Source: DTU018 sp003444615
Lineage (GTDB): Bacteria > Bacillota > Syntrophomonadia > Syntrophomonadales > Syntrophomonadaceae
Assembly: GCA_049656905.1 (NCBI GenBank)
Contig: JBASMO010000229.1
Coordinates: 1-6,432, forward strand
Direction of reading: 5' to 3'
DNA length: 6,432 nucleotides
Position 1 is the first letter of the stretch. Each line of letters starts with the position of its first letter. Of this stretch, positions 1-6,432 are shown piece after piece. The translations under genes and the position numbers were made by a program. A model generated the notes under the pieces. The model searched no databases. It had not been told where the DNA came from and saw only the letters and a program-made list of their open reading frames with translations.

Positions 1-2411
1 AACCGCCTCAGAGTCAGGGAATTGGTTACTACGGAAACAGAACTAAAAGCCATAGCTGCTCCGGCGATTACTGGATTTAGCATTCCCAGGGCAGCGATGG
101 GAATGCCTATGATATTGTAAATGAAAGCCCAAAACAGATTTTGTTTGATTTTGCGCATGGTTTGCCTGGATAAACGGATAGCCGCTGGGATTGTGCGCAG
201 GTCGCCTCTCATCAGAGTTATATCAGCAGCTTCCATAGCTATGTCTGTTCCGGTACCCATAGCCATACCAATGTGGGCGGTTGCCAGAGCAGGTGCATCA
301 TTAATACCATCCCCTACCATAGCCACGATCTTTCCTTCCGCCTGCAGCTGGTTAACCTGCTCAGCTTTGTTTTCCGGCAATACTTCGGCTAGAACATGAC
401 GGATGCCCACCTGCCGGGCAATGGCATCAGCAGTGCGATGGTTATCCCCAGTTATCATGTATACTTCAATACCCATATTCTGCAGATCAGCTATAGCCTC
501 TGGCGAGCTTTCCTTTACTGTATCCGCAACAGCTAAAATTCCTGCCAGTTTGTCCTCCACCGCCATGAGCATAGCGGTCTTCCCCTGGTCCTCTAGCTCC
601 GTTATCCTTGATTCTAAGCCTTCGATATCTATGCCCTTCTCCCTCATAAGCCGGCGCGTTCCTACATATACTGTCTTCCCATCTACTACGGCCTGAACTC
701 CCCGGCCCGGTATAGCCTCAAAGCTATCTGGTTCACTTAACTGCCCGAACACTTCAATAGCTCTGGCTGCTATAGCAACCCCCAGAGGATGCTCCGACCT
801 TTTTTCGGCTATACTGGCCAACTGCAAGATATCATCTGGTTCCAGATCACCTAGGGAAAGCACATCGGTCAGCTCAGGTATGCCTTTGGTAATGGTTCCC
901 GTCTTGTCCACAACCACCGCGTTCAACTTGTAAGCCGCCTCCAGGTGCTCTCCCCCTTTAATAAGGATACCGTTTTCCGCACCCTTGCCAGTCCCCACCA
1001 TAATCGCCGTAGGAGTTGCCAGTCCTAAAGCACAGGGACAAGCAATAACCAATACCGCCACCGCGCTGAACAAGGCCTGATTTATCCCCTGGCCCAACAG
1101 ATACCAGATTACAAAGGTAACTGCCGCAATAGCCAGAACAGTAGGAACGAAAACTCCCGCCACCTGATCAGCGATTTTCTGAATAGGAGCCTTGGACCCT
1201 TGCGCATCTTCCACCATTTTTATTATTTGGGCCAGAGCGGTTTCCTTGCCTATCCGGGTAGCTTCCAGCTTAAAGGTACCGAATTTATTAATAGTTGCAC
1301 CAAAGACCATATCCCCAATTTGTTTATCAACCGGTATGCTTTCACCGGTCAGCATGGATTCATCCAGGGAGGAATGCCCTTCCACAATCCTTCCGTCCAC
1401 CGGTACCTTTTCCCCTGGTCTTACTATCACTATGTCACCTATTTCTACTTCCTCAATAGGAATGTCCACTTCCACCCCCTCTCGCACAACTCGGGCTGTT
1501 TTGGCTTGCAAAGCCGCCAACTTGCGGATAGCTTCGGAGGTTTTTCCCTTGGCAACCGCCTCAAAATACTTGCCTAGCAAAACCAGAGTAATTATGATGG
1601 CAGAAGTCTCGAAATACAAGCTTTTCATCATACCAAGGCCCACTTCTTCAAAAAAGACGTTATACAGGCTGAAAAAATAAGCAGCCGAAGTTCCCATAGC
1701 AATGAGCACATCCATATTGGCGCTTCCCGACCGCAGAGCATAATAGGACTGCTGGTAAAAGCGGGCCCCGATAAGAAACTGTATGGGGGTGGCAATGATA
1801 AGCTGAAAATACTGGTTATGTAGCCAGGCCGTTCCTGCCCAATCCCAGCCCAGTATGCTTAACAGCATAGACAACAGCAGGGGCAGACTTAAAGCAATAG
1901 ATATTACTAGCAAAATCCTTAAGTTTTGAATCTCTGCTTCCTTTTCCTCCATTTCCTGATCCCGGCTGATGTCTTCCACTATTTCTGCCTCATAGCCCAC
2001 CGACCGTACCGCCTTAATCAAGTCGGCAACAGTGATTTGCTCAGGCAGATATTCTACTGTAGCTTTCTCTGTGCCCAGGTTTACATTGGCCGCCTTTACT
2101 CCCTCCAAAGAATCCAACTTCTTTTCAACACGAGCCGAGCATGCTGCACAGGTCATACCAGAGACTCTTAAGGTAATCTTGTTTTCAACTGATTCCTTTT
2201 CCTTAATTACTCTATAGCCCAGCTTCTCTATCGTGTCTTCAAATTGCTGGGGCTGCAGCAAGTTTTCGTCATATTCAATGTCGACTCTTTCCAGAGCCAG
2301 ATTAACATTAGCTGAATTAACCCCTTCCAGGTGGTTAAGCCCTTTTTCAATACGGGCTGCACAAGCTGCTCAAGTCATACCTGCTACTTGCAGAGATAGT
2401 TTTTTCAGCAT
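1..2411 (-). CDS. copA: Cu(+)-translocating P1B-type ATPase CopA with in-frame TGA (probable selenocysteine) in the first metal-binding domain; C-terminus beyond window
   Basis: Membrane pump that uses ATP to export Cu(+) from the cytoplasm. From the ATG at 2411 the frame gives about 803 codons with one internal TGA, at codon 14. Domains in order: HMA1 (about residues 4-68) with GMT-TGA-AAC, so position 14 replaces the first Cys and C17 is kept; HMA2 (79-145) with GMTCAAC (C88, C91); membrane helices from about residue 165; actuator loop with TGES (355-358); Cu-binding CPC in helix 6 (458-460); DKTGT with phosphorylated D502; HP motif at H541-P542; GDGIND (700-705); Tyr-Asn (765-766) in helix 7 and Met787/Ser790-Ser791 in helix 8, which are the Cu(+)-type signatures. 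The frame ends at ...SLTLRR, so only a few C-terminal residues should be missing. The start is supported by an AGGGGG site 8 nt upstream. There is no other defect in the frame. If TGA is simply a stop, no ATG with a ribosome binding site lies just after it, so the gene would be a near-null allele. Family identity is certain; selenocysteine is inferred. Confidence 0.96.
2331..2372 (-). promoter_or_regulatory. Putative selenocysteine codon (TGA, 2372-2370) and bacterial SECIS-like hairpin inside copA
   Basis: In the copA mRNA the UGA is followed by 16 nt, then an 11-nt apical loop (GUAUUGAAAAA, 2353-2343) closed by a perfect 5-bp stem, AGCCC (2358-2354) with GGGCU (2342-2338). A short lower helix, GUG (2362-2360) with CAC (2333-2331), can form across a 1x4 internal loop. 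As I recall the general description of bacterial SECIS elements, they lie just after the UGA, with the apical loop roughly 16-37 nt away and a G in the first two loop positions; this hairpin meets both, at the short end of the spacing. Such elements are bound by SelB, which delivers Sec-tRNA(Sec). The lower stem is weak and the hairpin overlaps conserved HMA codons, so chance pairing is possible. Confidence 0.58.
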
Positions 2412-2419
2412 AACTACGT

Positions 2420-2425
2420 CCCCCT
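2420..2425 (-). promoter_or_regulatory. Ribosome binding site of copA (decides the start upstream of the TGA)
   Basis: The minus strand reads AGGGGG, 8 nt before the ATG at 2411. The acyl-CoA synthetase in this window has a similar AAGGGGG site. It matters because it places translation initiation 13 codons before the in-frame TGA, so ribosomes must meet the UGA. The first 13 residues (MLKKLSLQVAGMT) are normal HMA sequence, so the segment before the TGA is truly coding. Confidence 0.7.
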
Positions 2426-2427
2426 GA

Positions 2428-2448
2428 CCGGTATTTTACTAATAACGG
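2428..2448. promoter_or_regulatory. Imperfect dyad in copA leader, possible operator
   Basis: Arms CCGGTATT (2428-2435) and AATAACGG (2441-2448) are complementary at 7 of 8 positions around a 5-nt spacer. The dyad lies just before the copA ribosome binding site, 17-37 nt upstream of the start codon, a usual place for a repressor to act. It does not match the CopY box, the CueR-type spaced promoter or the C/G-rich CsoR operator as I know them, so no regulator is assigned. Confidence 0.3.
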
Positions 2449-2453
2449 CACCC

Positions 2454-2512
2454 TCGATTATCCTTTTTTTGAAAACTATCTATAGTATATATAAGGATAG
2501 ATGGTTAATCGA
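2454..2512 (-). promoter_or_regulatory. Possible copA promoter embedded in a long inverted repeat
   Basis: Outer arms TCGATTATCC (2454-2463) and GGTTAATCGA (2503-2512) match at 9 of 10 positions when one is reverse-complemented. Between them lies a second inverted repeat, on the minus strand ATCTAT (2502-2497) and ATAGAT (2483-2478). A minus-strand promoter can be drawn with a -35 of TTAACC (2508-2503), an 18-bp spacer and a -10 of TATAGA (2484-2479). The -35 then sits in the outer arm, so a protein bound to the repeat would control access. The stretch is AT-rich, so the hexamers alone are weak evidence; the 9/10 arm match is the firmer observation. Confidence 0.35.
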
Positions 2513-2567
2513 ATTATGGCATCATTATCATATTAAAAACAGGTTATTATTACCAGGCAGTAACCCA

Positions 2568-2604
2568 AATAAAAGACCCCACAATTTCCATAAGTCGTGA
2601 GGTC
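2568..2604 (-). terminator. Rho-independent terminator of the small gene upstream of copA
   Basis: On the minus strand the transcript forms an 8-bp stem, GACCUCAC (2604-2597) with GUGGGGUC (2582-2575), around a 14-nt loop, followed at once by UUUUAUUU. The one imperfect position is a U-G wobble on the minus strand but an A/C mismatch on the plus strand, which favours the minus orientation. It lies about 30 nt after the stop codon of the 45-residue ORF, ending that transcript before copA, so copA probably has its own promoter. Confidence 0.75.
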
Positions 2605-2634
2605 AATGCCACCTTGTATCTACTACTGGAAAAG

Positions 2635-2772
2635 TCATGCCCCGCCTATTGGTTCCGAGTCATTGAAGACACCTGGAACTTTACAATTGTCACCTTCTTT
2701 TATAGGGCATTCATTTTCATCACTATTTATGACCAAGGTCTTTTTCTTTTTAGCTTTCTGTTTGTCTCCCAT
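2635..2772 (-). CDS. Small hypothetical protein, 45 aa, lysine-rich N-terminus, two cysteines
   Basis: An ORF from ATG (2772) to TGA (2635-2637) encoding 45 residues. I do not recognise the family. It starts MGDKQKAKKKKTLVIN, with a run of basic residues, followed by an acidic stretch containing ECPIKEGDNCKVPG (Cys22 and Cys30), and ends PIGGA. There is no signal peptide or membrane helix. Support for a real gene is contextual: a near-perfect AAAGGAGG (2788-2781) 8 nt before the ATG, and a good terminator about 30 nt after the stop. It is transcribed towards copA. A role in metal or thiol chemistry could be guessed from the two Cys and the neighbour, but nothing shows it. It is too short for many gene callers. 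Confidence 0.62.
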   Translation of the reverse strand: MGDKQKAKKKKTLVINSDENECPIKEGDNCKVPGVFNDSEPIGGA

Positions 2773-3108
2773 ACCCCTTGCCTCCTTTCCAATAATATCT
2801 TATATGGACAAACCTGCCGGGACATCATTTCATTCAGCAGGCTTAACTGTAGTTTTTACTATTTGTCATAATAAAATGTTCTATGTTTTTCAGTTAGCCA
2901 TAAAAATAAAAAGGATTAATTAGAGAAATTAAAGAATTATAGTATTTATAGCAATAACAAATATATTCATGGCATTATTCCAAGTCTATTCATTGCATTA
3001 ATACTCCTAATTGCTAACCTTTTCTCCAAATAGCTTCACTCCAGCCAGGGGCGAAGTTTAATATAACGTGTCGTAAATTGTAAGGACTTTAAGACAAGGG
3101 GGTATAAT
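2773..3108. other. AT-rich intergenic region between divergent genes
   Basis: This stretch of 336 bases separates the small minus-strand gene from the plus-strand acyl-CoA synthetase and must carry both promoters. I see no convincing coding frame, RNA gene or riboswitch. At the right edge is AAGGGGG (3096-3102), 6 nt before the ATG at 3109, the ribosome binding site of the synthetase. TATAAC at 3062-3067 is a possible -10 box, but no good -35 sits at the right distance. The many AT-rich hexamers around 2870-2990 do not allow a confident promoter for the small gene. Confidence 0.5.
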
Positions 3109-4905
3109 ATGCAATCCAGAAATTTAGCTGCTTCAATTCATGCCCAAGTGGAAAAGTACTCCGACCGGAAAGAAAATGCCCTGTACTACAAGGAGGGAGA
3201 TGAGTGGAAAGGGATCTCCTGGAAGGAATTCGGCGAACGAATTGATAATACTGCTAAAGCTCTACTGGAGATCGGAGCCGAAGAAAATGACATGATCGCG
3301 ATTTATTCAGAGAATCGGCCGGAGTGGGTAATATGCGATTATGCTATCATGAGTATCCGGTGCGCTACTGTAGCTATCTATGCTACCAACACCGCAGAAC
3401 AAGCAGAATATATTGTAAATGATGCCAAATGCAAAATCATTTTTGTCGATGGTCAATACCAATATGATAATGTGATGAAGTTTTATAAAGGAAACAGTAA
3501 AATACAGCACGTTATAGTTTTTTCCAAGTCGGTGAAGATTGATGAAAATGATAAGAACATTATGTACATAGACGATTTCTATGCATTAGGCAGTAAATCC
3601 AATCAAGACGAGGAACTGCAACGGCGGCTCAACTCCATAACCGAAGATGACATCATGTCCGTCATATATACTTCCGGTACTACCGGAGACCCTAAGGGAG
3701 CTATGCTTTGTCATAAAAATTTCTTCGCTGAAATTGAGGCATTGAATTCTAGATTTCCCATGGGAGAAGACGATATCGAAGTGGTTTTTCTGCCCTTAAG
3801 CCATGTTTATGAAAAGGCTTCCAGTTATTGGATACACTCCCGGGGCGCTACTCAATACTTCTGCAGCGATACCAACAAAATCGTGGAATATTTCGGGGAA
3901 GTCAGACCTACCTATATGTGCGGTGTACCCAGGCTGTTTGAAAAAATGTATGCCACCGTATATGCCCGAATGGAACAAGCTGGAGGTATGAAGAAAAAGA
4001 TTTTTGATTGGGGTATAGAAGTAGGCAAGGCATATGAGTATGCCAGAGTACGAGGTGAAAAAATCCCTGCCACTCTAAAATTAAAACATAAACTAGCCTA
4101 TAAGTTGGTGCTGTCAAATGTTAGAGATATACTGGGTGGGCGCTTAAACTTCTTCTCGGCGGGAGGTGCTCCCCTAGCCAAGGAAATAGAAGAATTCTTC
4201 TTTGCTGCCAATATCTTTATTGCCCAGGGTTATGGACTCACCGAAACCGCTCCTATGGGTTCCTGTAATTGTCCCTCCGACTTTAAGTTCGGCACTGCCG
4301 GGAAACCCATTGACCAGAACCATATAAAGATAGCTGAGGATGGAGAAATTCTCATCAAAGGTGATAATGTCTTCAAAGGATATTTCGGCAAGCCGGAAGC
4401 AACTAAGGAAGCTATGACCGAAGACGGTTACTTCAAAACCGGTGACATAGGCGAAATTGACGAAGATGGCTTCTTAAAAATTACCGACCGGAAAAAAGAT
4501 ATCATTGTTACCGCCAATGGCAAAAATGTTGCTCCTCAGCTGATTGAATCCCGGGTAGGCCAGGACTATTATGTTGAACAGATGGTGGTTTTTGGTGACA
4601 GGCAGAAGTATCTAACCGCTTTGATCGTACCTGCTTTCCCGGCATTGGAAGAATATGCCCAATCCAAAGGCATTGCGTATAAAGATTTAAGCGACCTAAT
4701 CAAAAAACCAGAGATTATTCAATTGTACGCTGACAGAATTGAAGGTCAATCTAAAGATCTGGCCCGTCACGAAAAGATCGCGAAATTTACCTTGCTGGAT
4801 CATCCATTTACCATTGAAAGTGGCGAGATGACACCCAGTAACAAACTAAAGAGAAAAGTCATCGCCCAGCACTATGAAGATGTAATTCAAAACATGTATG
4901 AGTAA
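3109..4905 (+). CDS. Long-chain fatty acid--CoA ligase (AMP-forming, FAA1 type)
   Basis: Activates fatty acids to acyl-CoA through an acyl-adenylate, using ATP and CoA, in the cytoplasm or at the membrane face. It is 598 residues, a normal full length for bacterial FAA1-type ligases. The ANL-superfamily motifs are intact: the phosphate-binding loop YTSGTTGDPKG (187-197), the adenylate motif GYGLTET (374-380), the ribose-binding TGD (444-446), the hinge region DRKKDIIVTANGKNVAP (460-476), and a C-terminal NKLKRK stretch (578-583) where the adenylation lysine is expected. The start is set by AAGGGGG 6 nt before the ATG. It appears to be a single-gene unit, convergent with sfsA. In a syntrophic fatty-acid oxidiser it would feed beta-oxidation; otherwise it could serve lipid recycling. 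Chain length preference cannot be read from the sequence, and neighbours give no pathway clue. Confidence 0.95.
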   Translation: MQSRNLAASIHAQVEKYSDRKENALYYKEGDEWKGISWKEFGERIDNTAKALLEIGAEENDMIAIYSENRPEWVICDYAIMSIRCATVAIYATNTAEQAEYIVNDAKCKIIFVDGQYQYDNVMKFYKGNSKIQHVIVFSKSVKIDENDKNIMYIDDFYALGSKSNQDEELQRRLNSITEDDIMSVIYTSGTTGDPKGAMLCHKNFFAEIEALNSRFPMGEDDIEVVFLPLSHVYEKASSYWIHSRGATQYFCSDTNKIVEYFGEVRPTYMCGVPRLFEKMYATVYARMEQAGGMKKKIFDWGIEVGKAYEYARVRGEKIPATLKLKHKLAYKLVLSNVRDILGGRLNFFSAGGAPLAKEIEEFFFAANIFIAQGYGLTETAPMGSCNCPSDFKFGTAGKPIDQNHIKIAEDGEILIKGDNVFKGYFGKPEATKEAMTEDGYFKTGDIGEIDEDGFLKITDRKKDIIVTANGKNVAPQLIESRVGQDYYVEQMVVFGDRQKYLTALIVPAFPALEEYAQSKGIAYKDLSDLIKKPEIIQLYADRIEGQSKDLARHEKIAKFTLLDHPFTIESGEMTPSNKLKRKVIAQHYEDVIQNMYE

Positions 4906-4913
4906 GTGTTGCA

Positions 4914-4947
4914 CTGGGGACGGGGTTATGGACAACACCGTCCCCAG
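4914..4947. repeat. REP-like palindrome between convergent genes
   Basis: Arms CTGGGGACGG (4914-4923) and CCGTCCCCAG (4938-4947) are perfect reverse complements. Inside, GTT (4925-4927) and AAC (4934-4936) add three pairs after one mismatch, leaving a 6-nt loop. It begins 9 nt after the ligase stop codon and ends 15 nt from the sfsA stop. Neither strand has a T-run after the stem, so it is not a typical Rho-independent terminator. From memory, GGGGACGG-type palindromes occur as scattered intergenic repeats in many Clostridia and resemble REP elements; only a genome search can show that this one is repeated. A second pairing, GTGTTG (4906-4911) with CAACAC (4933-4938), competes with the main hairpin. 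Confidence 0.75.
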
Positions 4948-4961
4948 GCCAGTTCCACTGT

Positions 4962-5645
4962 TTAACTTAGCAGGACTTTAACCGGATTCTCAGCCGTAAT
5001 GCTATTTTCCGTGACATGGCAATCCAAAGCCAGTACTTTAACACCACGCTGGACGGCTTCCTGTAAGGTTTCGCCAAAGGCATAGTGGGTGGTCCAATTA
5101 GGCTCAAAGTAGAGCACATCACTCATTTGCACCACGAAAACTACATAAGCTTCGAATCCCTCTTCCACACAGAGCACTAAGTCTTTTAAGTGTTTAATAC
5201 CCCGCTGAGTAGGGGCATCAGGAAAACGAACCACTCCCTTATCCTCCAAAGTAACCCCTTTGACTTCAATGAAAGCCTTACGTCCATCACCTTCCACATA
5301 AAAATCGAACCGGGAGCCTTGGTACGATTGCTCCGGCTTTATAAGGGTAATGTTTTGAAACAATTCACCTTTTTGCAGCCACTTTGCAAACACCCGATTA
5401 GGAGCGATGGAGTCTATATTTACTAGCCGCTCCCCTTTATAAACAGCAATTAAATCGTATCTGGTTTTCCGCTGCGGGGAATCAATCTCCTGGACCACTA
5501 CCGGAACATGGGGTATCAGTAGTTCCCGGCAGCGACCCGTATTTTTTACATGGCACACCTCTATTTGGCCATCTATTTCAATATGAGCAATGAACCGGTT
5601 AGGACGCTCAATAAAGATGCCCGGCTTAATATTGTCATAGATCAT
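4962..5645 (-). CDS. sfsA: SfsA family protein (sugar fermentation stimulation protein homologue)
   Basis: A 227-residue protein, the usual family length. The family was named from an E. coli gene linked to maltose metabolism and reported to bind DNA; its fold combines an N-terminal OB-like part with a nuclease-like C-terminal domain, and the biochemical role remains unclear. Visible signatures are VKNTGRCRELL (33-43), SRFDFYVE (111-118), FIEVKGVTLE (125-134) and FPDAPTQRGIKHL (141-153). D114, E127 and K129 are placed like a PD-(D/E)xK nuclease site. The ATG at 5645 is preceded by GAGGAG at a normal distance. The gene is convergent with the acyl-CoA ligase and divergent from xthA, with no sign of an operon. 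Confidence 0.97.
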   Translation of the reverse strand: MIYDNIKPGIFIERPNRFIAHIEIDGQIEVCHVKNTGRCRELLIPHVPVVVQEIDSPQRKTRYDLIAVYKGERLVNIDSIAPNRVFAKWLQKGELFQNITLIKPEQSYQGSRFDFYVEGDGRKAFIEVKGVTLEDKGVVRFPDAPTQRGIKHLKDLVLCVEEGFEAYVVFVVQMSDVLYFEPNWTTHYAFGETLQEAVQRGVKVLALDCHVTENSITAENPVKVLLS

Positions 5646-5767
5646 GGGTTGTTCTCCTCACTTAAAGCTTTTATCCGCATCATACACTAGATATCGTAAG
5701 AATGTTTGGTAAACTAGAACCAGACCCCAACAATAACCAAAATCATATCATCGAAGGAGATTTTATT
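5646..5767. promoter_or_regulatory. Divergent intergenic region of sfsA and xthA
   Basis: These 122 bases hold the ribosome binding sites of both genes: GAGGAG for sfsA on the minus strand, and AAGGAG (5754-5759), 8 nt before the xthA ATG. Both promoters should lie here. A minus-strand TATGAT and a plus-strand TTGGTA (5706-5711) are the best partial matches, but neither has a good partner hexamer. No LexA-type operator is visible, so SOS control of xthA is not supported. Confidence 0.4.
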
Positions 5768-6432
5768 ATGAAATTTATCTCATGGAATGTCAACGGTCTG
5801 CGGGCTTGTATCAATAAAGGGTTTATGGACTTTTTTTTAGCTGAAGAGCCAGATATATGCTGTATTCAGGAGACTAAAATGCAGCCGGAGCAAGTGGATT
5901 TTGAATTGGACGGCTATGAGATGTATTGGAACAGTGCTGAGAAAAAGGGGTATTCAGGCACAGCCGTTTTTACTAAAGTCACTCCTAAATCAGTTATGTT
6001 AGACCTGGAACAGCCGGAGCATAGGGGGGAGGGCCGTATTATAACCCTAGAATATGAAGATTTCTATCTGGTCAATACTTATACCCCCAACTCCCAGAGA
6101 GGTCTGGCTCGACTTGATTATCGCATGCAATGGCAGGACGATTTTCGCGCTCACCTGATAAGTCTTGACGCTAAAAAACCGGTCATAGTCTGCGGCGACT
6201 TAAATGTAGCCCATCAGGAAATCGACATTAAAAACCCCAAATCTAATCAGAAGAATGCAGGCTTTACCCCTCAGGAGCGGGAAAAAATGACAGAACTCCT
6301 GCAGTCAGGTTTTATAGATACCTTCCGCTATTTGTATCCTGATAAAACTGGAGCTTACACCTGGTGGTCCTACATGTTCAATGCCCGGGAAAAGAATGTG
6401 GGTTGGCGGATAGACTATTTCCTGGTATCAGA
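5768..6432 (+). CDS. xthA: Exodeoxyribonuclease III / AP endonuclease, C-terminus beyond window
   Basis: Base-excision repair enzyme that cuts DNA 5' to abasic sites and removes damaged 3' ends; a metal-dependent member of the endonuclease/exonuclease/phosphatase family. 221 codons are in the window; relatives have about 250 residues, so roughly 30 are missing. The sequence starts MKFISWNVNGLRA with N7, then has the metal-binding glutamate in IQETK (E35), the active-site tyrosine in NTYTPNSQRG (Y105), and GDLNVAHQEID with D144 and N146. NAGFTPQER and GWRIDYFL are also typical. The C-terminal SDH catalytic histidine motif should lie just past the end. AAGGAG 8 nt before the ATG sets the start. 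The style is closer to the Gram-positive ExoA group than to E. coli XthA, though this is a judgement by eye. Confidence 0.96.
   Translation, partial: MKFISWNVNGLRACINKGFMDFFLAEEPDICCIQETKMQPEQVDFELDGYEMYWNSAEKKGYSGTAVFTKVTPKSVMLDLEQPEHRGEGRIITLEYEDFYLVNTYTPNSQRGLARLDYRMQWQDDFRAHLISLDAKKPVIVCGDLNVAHQEIDIKNPKSNQKNAGFTPQEREKMTELLQSGFIDTFRYLYPDKTGAYTWWSYMFNAREKNVGWRIDYFLVS

Noticed and set aside
1..2411. copA as an ordinary decayed pseudogene.
   Set aside because: Apart from the TGA at the Cys14 position there is no frameshift, deletion or lost catalytic residue in about 800 codons. A recent single mutation cannot be excluded and is kept as the main alternative.
121..2427. Plus-strand open frames of 60-160 codons between 121 and 2427.
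   Set aside because: They lie opposite the clear copA frame, which carries all catalytic motifs; they have no ribosome binding sites or recognisable domains.
2620..2637. TGA ending the 45-aa ORF as a second selenocysteine codon, followed by Leu-Phe-Gln and TAG TAG.
   Set aside because: The frame continues for only three codons, no Cys motif is interrupted and the following sequence forms only a 3-bp hairpin with a large loop. A normal stop is simpler.
2813..2841. Inverted repeat CCTGC/GCAGG upstream of the small gene.
   Set aside because: Only five pairs with a 19-nt spacer; expected by chance in a stretch of this size.
2597..2923. Plus-strand open frames of 85 and 108 codons across the small-gene region.
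   Set aside because: They run across the minus-strand terminator and small ORF, have no Shine-Dalgarno, and read as low-complexity Phe/Leu-rich antisense of an AT-rich sequence.
4914..4947. Bidirectional Rho-independent terminator for the ligase and sfsA.
   Set aside because: The stem is strong but no run of U follows on either strand, so a repeat element is the better call.

Overview
The window looks like a chromosomal segment of a low-to-moderate GC anaerobic Firmicute (Clostridia; a Syntrophomonas-like syntroph would fit). This rests on gene content, AAGGAGG-type ribosome binding sites and protein style. It is an inference; no rRNA or marker gene is present to fix it.

Layout. (1) Positions 2411 to 1, minus strand: an almost complete Cu(+)-exporting P-type ATPase (copA) with two N-terminal heavy-metal-binding (HMA) domains; only the extreme C-terminus lies outside. 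(2) 2412-2574: copA leader with a ribosome binding site, a small dyad, a possible promoter and a longer inverted repeat. (3) 2635-2772, minus strand: a 45-residue cysteine-containing protein with a strong Shine-Dalgarno and its own Rho-independent terminator; I do not recognise it. (4) 2773-3108: AT-rich intergenic region. (5) 3109-4905, plus strand: a long-chain acyl-CoA synthetase of the FAA1 type. (6) 4914-4947: a perfect 10-bp-arm palindrome between convergent genes. (7) 4962-5645, minus strand: sfsA. (8) 5768 to the window end, plus strand: an exodeoxyribonuclease III (xthA/exoA) lacking its C-terminus. The genes look like independent housekeeping and metal-homeostasis units; no large operon is visible.

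The main discovery candidate is in copA. The first cysteine codon of the first metal-binding motif (GMT-C-A-A-C) is an in-frame TGA at 2372-2370, while the second HMA domain keeps a normal GMTCAAC. Reading frame, start codon and ribosome binding site are intact upstream, and the frame stays open for about 790 codons downstream with every catalytic motif present. Right after the TGA there is a hairpin (5-bp stem, 11-nt loop starting with G, loop 16 nt after the TGA) that fits the general form of a bacterial SECIS element. This suggests a selenocysteine-containing copper ATPase (UxxC in HMA1, CxxC in HMA2). A point nonsense mutation or sequencing error is the main alternative.
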